From: Anoplopoma fimbria
Lineage: Eukaryota; Chordata; Actinopteri; Perciformes; Anoplopomatidae
Assembly (NCBI RefSeq): GCF_027596085.1
Contig: NC_072452.1
Coordinates: forward strand, 10,905,077-10,969,076
Reading direction: 5' to 3'
Length of the DNA stretch: 64,000 bases
Notes under the pieces: generated by a model
What the model was told of the DNA's origin: nothing
Databases searched by the model: none
What the model saw: only the letters and a program-made list of their open reading frames with translations
Program-made: the position numbers and the translations under genes
Shown: positions 11,850-24,109 of the stretch, piece by piece
How positions within the stretch are numbered: the first letter of the stretch is position 1
How the letters are laid out: every line of letters starts with the position of its first letter

Positions 11850-14800
11850 GTCATGTCCGACTCAGTTTAACCCTTAACAGCTGAGCAGCTCTTAAATGTA
11901 CAACATATTTAACTTTGATCAACACTATGATAAAAAAAAGTATAAAGTAAGTTAAATAATTATAAAAAATGTATATATGGCAAGACAACAGTTTAGGAAT
12001 TGTTAAATTAGATTTTAAATAATTATAAATCTAAAAAGTTTTGAAGGGCTGTTTTAAATTAAGCCTGAATACCTACATTATTCAGTCTTATAACCTAATA
12101 GTTTAGGCTAAGACTTAGATGTATTTATACACCCCCACTATTTCTATAATTTTTTATTAATTTATATGTGTGGAAAAGGGTAAATAAAAGCAGAGCAGTT
12201 TTTACTGCACTGTCATGTGACATGGTCTCCCTCTGCTGGTGCATTCACTGACTAACTCTGCAACTTCACCTGCAGTTGTGAGCACAGTCCACATCAAGCC
12301 TACTGGGAACTATCAGCTAACAAAAAGAAAACAAACCTGACTTTTACATCGTATTATTCTTTGCTGGACATGTTAAGCAGTCACATTAATTGGTTGTAGT
12401 CCTAATCACAGGGTTTATCCATTTGCTCTATTATTATTATTTGGATTTCATTTGCACAGTCCAAACCCCACATTCCCTTTCTGGCATCCCGAGACTAAAT
12501 AATTTATCCATATGTACCGAAAGTTCAGGACATCTGTTTGAATTTTTTAAACAAGCATGAATCTTTCATCTCTTTCTTCATGTCAGCAGAACTCGGGGAA
12601 TTCTAAAAATGTGCATAGGCTTTTACAGAGAGAGAGTGAGAGCAAAGAAATAGAGAGAGAGGGACTGGCCATGACTTATTTACATGTTCATATCAATGTT
12701 GATACAGTCCCTTTCTCTCAAGCCTCTCGCAGTTTAATGGCTTTGGCACAGAAAAGGAGCCTAAACAGGACCTGATTTTAGTTCTGTCACGGTAATGTTT
12801 ATTATTGAAAGATAACTTCTTAATGACTGTAGAGCTCCCATCTGTGAGTGATTTATCTTCTGTCATCCAATAAGAGATACAGAGGAGGGAGTGCACAGAG
12901 GAAGTCAGTGCATAAGTGCTTATCAGCTTCTTACAGCCCGACGGTCAGTCTGGCTTCCACTGAGGAGCCTCGGATGTCGTGGGATGAGGGCCTGTGTTTG
13001 ATGGTTCTGATACAAAGTCTATCTGATGAAGAGGGAAGGGTTTCCCCCGGGATGCCTCTGAGCTTGGTGTGCTGTCTCTCAGAATATCATGGCTTGTCAC
13101 AAGTTGCTGTATAGGGAGGAGTGCCTTCTTCTCCAGCTTTCATGTTTTATTTAAAATGCTGTCTTACTCACAGAGTGTGTCTTAACTCATTGAATGTGAT
13201 CTGTCTCAACATTGCCTTTCCCTTTCCCTTTCTTTTTTTGTCTCCCCCCCCCTCTGACTTTGGCTGTGCTTGATCATTCGGTGTATGTGCAGATGTGCTT
13301 CAAAGTGTACAAGGATGTGTTTCAGCAGTTTAATTTGAACACGGTGTCAGTCAAGATGCCTAATCCTCGTGCAGCAGTTTGATGAGGATTAACCACAAAT
13401 CGAACAGCACTTTAGGTGCATCAAAGCCATGTAATTAACTTCTCTCTTTCAGAGGGAACTAATCCTTCACCCAAAACTTAGTCGCTGTCATAGTTGCAGC
13501 AGTTCTCAGGTGCTGATTATGTGACACATTATTGTTGTTTCTCATTCTTGTCTTAAATATGTGTTGTATAGCCTCAATAAAAGCCAGCTTTCTCTGACAA
13601 AGTAAGCATGTGAGGTGGGGCTGTCTGTTCGGAGGGAAAACACATTAGTCCAGTCAAACTGGCTCAACCGGAACATCTGCAGTTTTTGGGATAATCGCAT
13701 GTGTTTACATGCACACACCTCACCTTTCATGCAGGTGAGGTGTCCACTCCCACTGACTAACAGACAAAGTCCAGCTCACAAAAGAGTGGTTTGTTAATGG
13801 GCTGCAGTGTCTCGTTAGCCCAAGAGAACTGACTCAGTCATGAATACCAGGCCTGAAAGCCTTGTAATGTGACTTAGGAAGAAAATGTATTCAGAGCAGC
13901 AGGCAGCCTCCACCAGATGCTGTCATTAACATCCATCCATAAACTTTGAGATTCTTCCACCCACAGTTTGTTCTGCATGATCCTCTTCTGCCAGCAGATT
14001 GAAACCTATAAATATTTCATATTTGATAAATAAATGAAACAACCTCTTTTCTTACTTCTGGGTAACGCACTAAGGTGCTCCTCTACCTACGTATGCAGGC
14101 GCTTATTATCTCAGTTCTGACACTGTTTCAGTCATTGCTAAATGAGGTTTGGCTCAGGGACAATTTATTTTTCTACAATGCATCAATGCATCCGTTCTGC
14201 TTGTAACAATCAAACATTTATTTTTCAATAGTAGGTGCTCCTGAATTAAATATTTTGTAAAGTGTCTTAGTGTTTCCTTAGGAAATTAATAAGTATGCTA
14301 TTCTGTTCTATTCTATAAATAAACAACATTCATTTATGTGTTTTCAGAAGACACCAGAGTGACACCTTAGCCCATGATGTCATGAATGACCTCCTTCGAA
14401 TGCTCTCTCAGCCTGTAGGGCCCCTCCATACATTACCCTAATGGGACCTATGCTATTCACAGCTGTCTTACCTGTCAGTCTGCAGACGGTGTGCATCAGG
14501 GTCATGTGACTTTACACTAGACCTCACCTCTGTGATCGTGACGTAACTCAACATAACTAAAAACACAACCTGAGGGAAGCAGTGCTGCAGGGCAGGCCCT
14601 CAGCTTTGAGCTGAAACACCTGAGCCAGAGTAAAGTTTAAGCTTTTCCGTTGAATGTTTTTTTTGTCTGCAGGAGCAATGATGCTGAAGTCTTTTGGTGT
14701 GCAAATGCTCTAGCAGCTGTTTGAGTTGGTAGGAAACTAAAAATAGGACGCGCACACCTCTGAGCCAGCTGCCTCTTCACTGCCTTTGGGACTACCTTCG

Positions 14801-15730
14801 CGTCTCCCCTCTCTCCTCTTTCAGGCCTCTTGCTCTCCTCCCTCTCACAGAGTGGCTGTTGTTACCCTTCTCTCTCTATTTTCCTACTTTTCTTAGTGAC
14901 TCAATCAGTCCTTGTGTGTCTGGCCATTCCTGCACTGGCATGAAAGACCTGAAACGGGACACCGCTCCCCCTCACTAAGGTCCATTATCCAACCTGATGG
15001 GAAACTAGAACACTGTGGCACAGAACTGAGAATGTGAAGTTACTGTCCCATGAGTGTTGGATCCAATTATTTGAGAAGAACACAGAAGATTATAGCCATC
15101 CCAAATAAAGACGATCTGGTGGTAAAAAGGATATTTATATCAATTTTGAAAAATGCCAAACATATTTGTGTTCCCGGGTTGGAGGGACATCAAGCTTGCC
15201 TTGGTGCAGTTGGAGCTCTATCATTGTTCTCTTTTCCCACTTAAGAATAAAAAAAGCTTCATTCCAACTCAACAGAATTTTCATCTGACATCTGACAATG
15301 GTCATTTTTGGCAATGTCTATATATAATATTTTGGCACAACAGTGTGAAAGAAAGAAAGAAAGTTTAGCTAAAAACTCAACATTTTCTTCTGTTGTGGTG
15401 ACTCATCATTGCTGAAGTTAATCGGGGACATGTCCCTACAACCATATATCTCCAGACAAGAATGCTAATGGATGATTTTTGGCAAAACCCTTGATTTTAT
15501 GCAATACAAACCTTTTTTAAATTCTTGATTTTTGCAAAATCTGGAATGGCAAATACAGTATGGTTTAATGTAAGGAAAACATTGTGGTTATGTTAATAAA
15601 ATCTGGTTATGGTACACCATTTCCTGAGTCGGTACTAAATGTTGACTTTGGATGTGAAATGTGCAGAATGATCCATTGTGGACGTAATTTGTCGGAATAC
15701 TTTGCTGGTTCCTTTATTACGAAGAACATA
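11850..15730. other. Intergenic, sh3rf2 to Tc1 element
   Basis: No coding exon is recognised. The stretch includes a CTCF-like motif at 12224-12242 (minus), an 11-bp hairpin at 13715-13743, and generally AT-rich text. PRELID2 and GRXCR2, which lie between SH3RF2 and KCTD16 in human, were not seen. Confidence 0.55.
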
Positions 15731-15935
15731 CAGTGGGTACGGAAAGTATTCAGACCCCTTTAAATTTTTCACTCTTTGTTTCATTGCAGCCATTTGCTAA
15801 AATCGAAAAAGTTCTTTTTTTTCGCATTAATGTACACTCAGCAACCCATCTTGACAGAAAAATTTTTGCAAATTTATTAAAAAAAAACCAAACTGAAATA
15901 TCACATGGTCATAAGTATTCAGACCCTTTGCTCAG
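15731..15935 (+). repeat. Left terminal inverted repeat of the Tc1 element
   Basis: Pairs with 17105-17335. The outer part (from 'cagtgggtacggaaag') and the inner part (ending 'cagaccctttgctcag') both hold the direct repeat typically bound by Tc1-like transposases. A few substitutions and small indels separate the arms. Confidence 0.9.
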
Positions 15936-16959
15936 TATTGAGTAGAAGCACCCTTTTGAGCTAGTACAGCCATGAGTCTTCTTGGGAACAAGTTTCTCAC
16001 ACCTGGATTTGGGGATCATCTGCCATTCTTCCTTGCAGATCCTCTCCAGTTCTGTCAGGTTGGATGGTGAACGTTGGTGGACAGCCATTTTCAGGTCTCT
16101 CCAGAGATGCTCAATTGGGTTTAGGTCAGGGCTCTGGCTGGGCCAGTCAAGAATGGTCACAGACTTGTTCCGAAGCCACTCCTTTGTTATTTTAGCTGTG
16201 TGCTTCGGGTCATTGTCTTGTTGGAAGGTGAACCTTCGGCCCAGTCTGAGGTCCTGAGCACTCTGGAGGAGGTTTTCTTCCAGGATATCTCTGTACTTGG
16301 CCGCATTCATCTTTCCTTCAATTGCAACCAGTCGTCCTGTCCCTGCAGCTGAAAAACACCCCCATAGCATGATGCTGCCACCACCATGTTTCACTGATTG
16401 TATTGGGCAGGTGATGAGCAGTGCCTGGTTTTCTCCACACATACCGCTTAGAATTAACGCCAAAAAGTTCAATCTTGGTCTCATCAGACCAGAGAATCTT
16501 ATTTCTCATAGTTTGGGAGTCCTCCATGTGTTTTTTGGCAAACTCTATGCGGGCTTTCATATGTCTTGCACTGAGGAGAGGCTTCCGTCGGGCCACTCTG
16601 CCATAAAGCCCCGACTGGTGGAGGGCTGCAGTGATAGTTGACTTTGTGGAACTTTCTCCCATCTCCCTACTGCATCTCTGGAGCTCAGCCACAGTGATCT
16701 TTGGGTTCTTCTTTACCTCTCTCACCAAGGCTCTTCTCCCACGATTGCTCAGTTTGGCTGGACGGCCAGGTCTAGGAAGAGTTCTGGTCATCCCATACTT
16801 CTTCCATTTAAGGATTATGGAGGCCACTGTGCTCTTAGGAACCTTGAGTGCTGCAGAAATTCTTTTGTAACCTTGGCCAGATCTGTGCCTTGCCACAATT
16901 CTGTCTCTGAGCTCCTTGGGCAGTTCCTTCGACCTCATGATTCTCATTTGTTCTGACAT
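15932..16959 (-). pseudogene. Tc1-like transposase, DD34E, frameshifted
   Basis: The reading starts at ATG 16959 (MSEQMRIMRSKELPKELRD). An N-terminal paired-like helix-turn-helix region includes GYKRISAALKVPKSTV and a GRPAKLS AT-hook-like segment. The DDE domain follows: first Asp in WSDETKIELFG, second in QQDNDPKHTAK, catalytic Glu in NPIEHLW. The frame shifts near 16395-16400 (from NTISE to VKHGGGS) and again near 16000, where the family C-terminus (NLFPRRLMAVLAQKGAS) lies in another frame ending at 15932. Two breaks in otherwise well-kept coding sequence suggest relatively recent inactivation. Confidence 0.9.
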
Positions 16960-17104
16960 GCACTGTGAGCTGTAAGGTCTTATATAGACAGGTGTGTGCC
17001 TTTCCTAATCAAGTCCAATCAGTTTAATTAAACACAGCTGGACTCCAATGAAGGAGTAGAACCATCTCAAGGAGGATCAGAAGAAATGGACAGCATGTGA
17101 GTTA

Positions 17105-17335
17105 AATATGAGTGTCACAGCAAAGGGTCTGAATACTTATGACCATGTGATATTTCAGTTTTTCTTTTTTAATAAATTTGCAAAAATTTATACATTTCTG
17201 TTTTTTTCTGTCAAGATGGGTTGCTGAGTGTACATTAATGCGAAAAAAAATGAACTTTTTCGATTTTAGCAAATGGCTGCAATGAAACAAAGACTGAAAA
17301 ATTGAAAGGGGTCTGAATACTTTCCGTACCCACTG
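17105..17335 (-). repeat. Right terminal inverted repeat of the Tc1 element
   Basis: Reverse-complement partner of the left arm. It starts near 'gtgtcacagcaaagggtctg' and ends 'gtacccactg' followed by TA. It carries the inner and outer direct-repeat copies. Confidence 0.9.
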
Positions 17336-18488
17336 TAGGTGCTGTGGTTTATTTTCACAGGCATAAAAATGTTTTACGTTTTATGTTTCACTATTTTGTT
17401 TTTGTTTGAGTAACATTTAATAAAAAAACTACAATAGGCAGCTGTTTTAGGAAATCACTAAACCCTTTTTATAAACTATAAAAAAATATAAAACTGTGAC
17501 CCATTTTAAAAAAAAATGTGTTAGTAGGAAAAAATGTGCGCTACAATAAGTAGTGAAAGATGGACTTTGTTTTTTGTAGATTTTGTCTTCTAAGTAGAGC
17601 AACACCCCAAAAGGCTTTTGTACTTGTGATTCTGCAGAGCCTCAATTCAAAGGTGAAGCAGCATTGCAGACAAAGATTTGGCTCTTTTCCATGAAGGACC
17701 AAAATCAAGAAGGCGCATGTATGCTGCATGGCCTATGAATAAGAAAGTAGCCTCTATTTATCGTCCCTCCAGACTCTGTGAACAAGAAAATTCTCTTTCA
17801 CAAAGTAAACGCAGTAACATGATTATTATGGCCTGCTGCATGTGTGCGGATGATGAAAGGAATTCACATCTGAAATGACTGGCCGAGTTTCTTTCACTCA
17901 TCTCCTGTGGAACAAACCCCCTCAATCACCCTTTGATGTGCTTTTGTGTGTTTCTAATTCCCATTCAGTAGGCAGATACATGTGTCACACTGTTTGCTTG
18001 GTATCAATTTTGGAGAAAGACTCGGAGCATTCAAAATAGGTTATGCAACCTCCTCCTTTCTCTCTCTGCCTCATCGTTATTCATGCACATTCATTACAAA
18101 AACACATCTACGATACAGCGCTCCAGCTAAATGATGTTGTTTAGGAAATTAACTGTTGGGCCGATATGCAATGGATGATTATAAAAATGAAGTTTGAAGA
18201 TGCAAGAAAAGATGAATATACAGTATATGTGAAAATTCAAGTTGGAAACACTAGTAAAGCTCTTCTGTCAGTCAAGCGTCACTATCCTGTGACATTATTC
18301 AATAGGGGGTGTATGTCGCAGTCATGGCAGTGATGAAAAGTGTGTCAGAAGTGATTGAGGTGAATGCCATCTAGATGCCAGATCACGACTCCTGTTAGAC
18401 CGTGGACATAATCTGTATGGCGCACAAAACCAAGAAATGTCACTAGTCCCTTGGAGGGCTTTACGTATGTGCTCCAGGCTCTCTCTGG

Positions 18489-18604
<116 letters not shown>

Positions 18605-18665
18605 TAGTAAGCTACACACACTCAGCAGCAGTCACTGAATACTATTTTGTCATACAGACAACTGT

Positions 18666-18722
18666 GCTAAAACCGTCAAACCATGACAGAAAGTGATTCT
18701 GTCATGGTTTGACTGTTTTAGC
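18666..18722. repeat. Near-perfect hairpin, 25-bp arms, 7-nt loop
   Basis: The arms at 18666-18690 and 18698-18722 are reverse complements with a single C/A mismatch. The loop is 'aagtgat'. No repeat family is recognised. It lies 64 bp after the CA microsatellite. Confidence 0.95.
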
Positions 18723-18948
18723 AAAAGTTCTGCAAAGCAGTCTTTTCTCAATGCTTGGTGTGTTATTTTCAAAAGAAGCTCCTGTGTGTGGAGCGTGAGT
18801 TGTTTTTTCATCCTGGATGTCAGTCTCGTCTTTATTTTCTCAAGGATCTCGGCTCCTGCTTGGCCAGGTCTGCAGTCTCCTTTATCTAAAGTTAATCACT
18901 CAGCAGACCTGTCCCTGACTCATGGCTGGCACCCAAACTTTGGATTTA

Positions 18949-18949
<1 letters not shown>

Positions 18950-19030
<81 letters not shown>
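18950..19030. repeat. (CA)n microsatellite, 81 bp
   Basis: Pure CA tract in intergenic DNA. Confidence 0.98.
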
Positions 19031-19033
<3 letters not shown>

Positions 19034-20339
19034 CAGCTCAGTATCACCCTGCGGCTGCACCTCGTCCTCTCTCACCTTGACTTCACTTACTTGAACCTGA
19101 CCTCTTGTAACTTGAAAAAAAAAAAACGCTCTCCAAATGTTGATATTTCACCCATCAGGATGAGACTTGAGGCATTAAAACAAATGATAGACGGAGAAGA
19201 TTTAATCAGTCTTACTCTTGAGGCTTTGGTTCAGCTGTGTAAGAAGCTTGTAGGTTAAAACCACATGAGTAAGCTCTTTGATTGTGTGATAGACTGCGAT
19301 AGACTGAGGGTGACTAATTAACAGTGCCCTAATTTGTAAATCAGTCATTCTTTGGTGTGGAAGCGGGCCGTGATTTAATGCCACAATCAAAATCAAACCC
19401 AATCACCCAGGCTTTCAGGGTCTGCAGGATTATTTTTGAGTTTGTTGCCATGGCAATGAAATCCATGCCATCGTGTCGTTTCCAGTGTACAGTGAAGGAT
19501 TAGATGGTGATGTCAGACATCTGTGTCAAATCCTTCTCCAGCTCATTTCAGCCATTTGTCGTGTTCTCAGATGACAGATGACAGCCTGACACTGGAAGAG
19601 GAGGCGAGCGTGCTGCTGCTCCATGATGAGTTTCAAACTCTTGTTTATACCCCACTTCCTTTTCCCGTCTCTTGGCCTCCTAGCCTCCTATCCCTCCCCC
19701 ACCTCCTCTCACCCCCCGAGGTAATATGGCCTTTGAGGTAAATACCATTTGTTTTGTGGCTTTCCTATGATGGCTGAATAATGGCTTGAAGTATGTGGCT
19801 AAATGAGAGTCTGAGGTCGGGGATGGGAGTAATCTCGCCTCTCTCTCTGAGCGGTGACATAGGCCAATAGAGATTAATGAAAGCACCGGGGTCTTAACAC
19901 TTTCATTGCTTCAACAGAAACAGCATCTGCTTGGCTTTGTGTTGTTTACGCTTTTTACACTCACAAACAGCCATTAACTTGCCCTATATTGTTGCACTGT
20001 GAAAAAGAACAGAGTACAGATGGGACTGTAGTCACAGCTAGGATTTTAGATATACTTGTAGTTCATGAGTCCAAGTCCCCCATAACAACTTTACCATCCA
20101 TGACTTCCTGACTGAGAGTCAGTTTTATTTGATGACATTTATGGTCTGCAGAGGATGAATCCCTCTGACTTTGGTGATCCCCTGACAAAGTTTTCACTCA
20201 TCATACACACAATAATTGCGCAAACTCAGGTCTTCTCCTTATTACACATTTTCTTTAGTGCCATCACCGGGGCAACACTTCGTTGTTTCCAATACTTTGG
20301 TTTATGACCAAAATATTCCTATCAACATCAGCTGTACTT

Positions 20340-20530
20340 TCTTTTTGTTGCTATTTAGCAAATGTTGCTAATATTTAGAATGCTAACATGCTAAACTAAG
20401 ATGGTGAACATGGTACATGTCAACATCATACATGCCAGACATCAGCACATTGTCATTGTGACATCAGTGACTCTTGGGCTTTAAAGCACCACTGTACAGT
20501 ACAGCCTCACAGAGCCACTAGCATGCTGTA
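20340..20530. repeat. Percomorph dispersed repeat (GCTAACATGCTAA type)
   Basis: The phrases 'gaatgctaacatgctaaact', 'aagatggtgaacatggta', 'aaagcaccactgtacagtac' and 'agcctcacagagccactagc' appear in the order I know from a very common percomorph repeat. Family name and exact limits are uncertain. Confidence 0.65.
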
Positions 20531-23500
20531 GACTCTTTGTCTTGTTTCAGTTAATTATTAAAGTATATTTTAAGTACATTTTATTTCCTCACCAGAGAGT
20601 CTGGATGGTGTCTCCTTCCCAAACTGCCAGGTATAAAACTCAGATGGGGGAATACTGAATCCTTTTTTTTGTTGGCTTAATATTTAAATAGACTGAGTCT
20701 AAAAATACTGAATCAGTATGTAAAATACCCTCCAAGTGTAAGTGTAAGTGGCATGACTTCTAAAAAGCAATTGTTTTTCGAAAGTCTATGTTAATGTTTT
20801 TCTCTTTTTCAGGCAACATCTCAATCTATAAGGTCAGTTGCCTGGGTAAGACGCATTGAAACGTTGCCTTGAAAAGAGAAAAAGAGGAATAAGCTATTTA
20901 TTTGAGTACAGACCTCATTTGTGCCCTGCAGTATTTCTTGTCTTGCACCTGAGTATCTTTGCCCTCGTGTGCGCACCCTTGGCATCTCTACAAGAGTCTT
21001 ATTTCTTTCTCTCCACAGGCTGTTTAGTTTCAAGCAATATAACTTAATTTGCCCGTGTTCATTGTGTTACAACCCGGCTCAAAGTCTGCAACATAAATGG
21101 GAGACCAGACCAGTTAAAGGTAATAAATAAGCACATTTATTTAAAGAAATACATTAACTAAACTAAACAAACACGTAAAGTCAGTCATCAGTGATGTCAG
21201 CATGTGTGGATATGTGGAAATGTCTGACACAAACTAAACTTAACAGCAGCCGTGTCAGCCAAGGAAGAGAGCCATCCATGTTCAGGAGGTGAGTCTATAG
21301 CTGAAACTCCACCAGGCTAAATGTGGCTCACCAGCCGATGATCAACAACCTGAAAAACAAATTAGAGCCAGCAAACAAGACACAAACCCCAAATGGAAGG
21401 TAAGGGGACGTCACATTTGTTGTCTTTTTAATAAAATGACCTGAGAACATTAATGCTTTATTTTAACCCACCACAGCAAACACTAGAATATTCACATGTA
21501 GCTTTTATTCCCTGAATTTCATGTTTTCAGGCCTGATGTGCTTTTAAGTAATCTGTGCAGATATGTTGAGTGCACTGTTGATAATCACAGAGCAATGCTA
21601 GAAGGTCAGCCGATGTGGACGCAACATGCCCACCATCTGTGTGCTACATTTAATCTCAGGGAGGATTAATCTGGTGCTCCATGTGTAACATCAGGAGTTT
21701 CTTAGATGCATAATGCACTCAGCTTTGTAAAAAATATGATGGTACACCTTAAAAAATACATCCTGCAGTCCTGCACTGGAAGGTGACAATGGGATAATTA
21801 TTTCTCCAGAGAAAAGAATGTTGTTTTATTAAGTGTAGCTGGGAAATAAATGTATTTGGCATTAATATGCAGCTTCTGTTGTGTTGTGCAATAACCCCCC
21901 TCCTTTAGAAACAACAGATTACCACTGAAAAGAGATTGGATTACACTCCAAGAATTGTGACAGAGAGACAGAATCTTCCTCCCTGTGTGTCATATGATCA
22001 CCTGAAGCCGAGATGACTGAATCGCTCAATTTCAATTACGGAAAATTCCACAGACCAATTCTCCAACAAAGATTTTTGTTCTTTAAGGTGGTTTTACACT
22101 GAAGCCCCTCTTTTGCCTTGCAGTCAAATTGAATGCTAAAATACTGAGATTATCTGCTTATACAGTAATAGCTCTGCAATGCATTCAGAACAGGGTTTCT
22201 CCCTAGGCACTCGTTAAGAGGCATGAAATAAATTAACAGCGAGTCTTTATCTCGCTTATATGGTAAAATGGGTTTGTGCTCTTAAGCTATTTGAGGATGT
22301 TTTATAAAGCAACGACACCTCAAGGTATGGTTCGGGCATGCAATGCTAATTGCGCAGTGCTTGGAAAATGTTGGGAGGAATTAAGACAATGTTCCCCTAC
22401 TGATTATTTAATAGGCCGACACATCTGCTGAGCACAGCGCATTTTGACTGTGCAAAATCTGGCTCAACAGAAAAGTGAAATGTCCTGTTTAACAAACTCC
22501 ATCATGAAACTCTATAAAAGGCTCTTGCCCATCATTTCAGCCCCCTAACAGACGTAAAAAGGTGAGTGTAGGTCCTTGTTCATTGTCCCATAACATCATA
22601 ACTGTTTACCTGTCCCGCTAAATTCATTGTCTGATCAGTGGTTATTTTCCAGATTTACGATATAGTGTTGTACAGTATTTTATCCTCTGCAATATACTCT
22701 GTACTCTTCCTTTGATTTATAATAGCTGCTGCCCTGCTGAGCAGCACACACACTGCTCTGAGCTCCTTTACGCTGTGGTGGAGCAGTGCTGATCAGTAGC
22801 CCTTGGAGGTGATTTATGAGCAATGGGATTTCCGGTCAGAACAGCTTAATTGAGCCTGTATATTCTCCAGAGCAGTCCTTGAGAAAAGGATAAGGTAATG
22901 AGGGGGAAAATGACGAGTGGAAGACACTTTGGCTGTAAATCAGCCTCCTTACAGCTGACAAGGGGAAACGCTTTAAAAAAAAAAAACATTAAGTACACCT
23001 GCACAGATGCTATGGAGCTTCAAGTTCACTTGACTGACCTCATGACAAGGCAGTTGCATGGCCTCTCCACTGCACTCTCATTATTCTCCCTTTCTTCACA
23101 GAAATGCTGGATAGATCCCAGAAGAATGTGTAGAGCTAGACAGATAAGACAGTACATATAACTAACTGTAATGCTGACAGCGGATGTCTACAGAGGGAAA
23201 TGATTGTGTGCTCGTTGTCGGGCCTCAGCGCTGGCGCCAGAACAGTGAGCTGATAGCTGAGCTAGGGCGCCAAAGGAGTGCAAAAGTAGACTCACTGTGG
23301 ACTCAATGCCTGCTGAAGTCAGCATTATTGACTGACACCTGTCACTGCTGGAGTCAGACCCTTGTTATCCTGAATAATCTACAAAATTGACTTTCACCAG
23401 TTTTTAGGGGGATTATTTCTTCAGTAGAAAGTTACAAAGAAACCTGAGAAATCTTTTTCAGAGTAACTAGGACACTGTTAGTGGAAAGAGATGTTCTGTT

Positions 23501-23943
23501 GCATTTTTAAACATATATTTTAGTGCTTTGAGCAACACAAACGAAACTTTATTTACCTCTTTTGTACTGGGATGGCGGCAGAAATCTTAGAGACACATAT
23601 CTCAAAACCGGGACAACTCATGCATGACTTGATAACACCTGAGGTAAGTAGGAAAAAAGTGCATGTTCTTTTTTTGCGGTTTGGGTGCACCGTCCTTTTG
23701 AGTTTGAGTTTTTTCCCCTGCAAAGACTCACTCTAAAGGGTTTAAAGTTGAGAACAGTATGGTAATGGGGCTTTCAAATTAAGTCTTTAAAAGCTAAAAT
23801 TTCATGAGGGAATACGTCCAATAACCGATCCTGATGTGTAGTGAAATGCAGGATAATTGTGGTTGTGGGATGTGATGAAAGGAGATGATGCCCAGAGACT
23901 TAATGTGCATGAATCTACCTCCCTGTGAGCCCGTGTTGTGTCC

Positions 23944-24109
<166 letters not shown>

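Larger units (their letters stand above)
15731..17335 (-). mobile_element. Tc1/mariner-superfamily transposon with long IR/DR termini
   Basis: The 1605-bp element is flanked by TA on both sides (15729-15730 and 17336-17337). It begins CAGTGGGTACGGAAAGTATT and ends with the reverse complement. The terminal inverted repeats are about 200 bp. Each contains an outer and an inner copy of a 'gtattcagaccc' direct repeat (left near 15747 and 15913), the IR/DR layout of salmonid-type Tc1 elements. The transposase inside is on the minus strand and is broken by frameshifts, so the copy is non-autonomous. It sits in the sh3rf2-kctd16 intergenic region. Confidence 0.95.

Noticed and set aside
15909..16959. 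Transposase frames as a host gene
   Set aside because: They lie inside terminal inverted repeats with a TA target duplication and show the DD34E signature of Tc1 transposases, with frameshifts.
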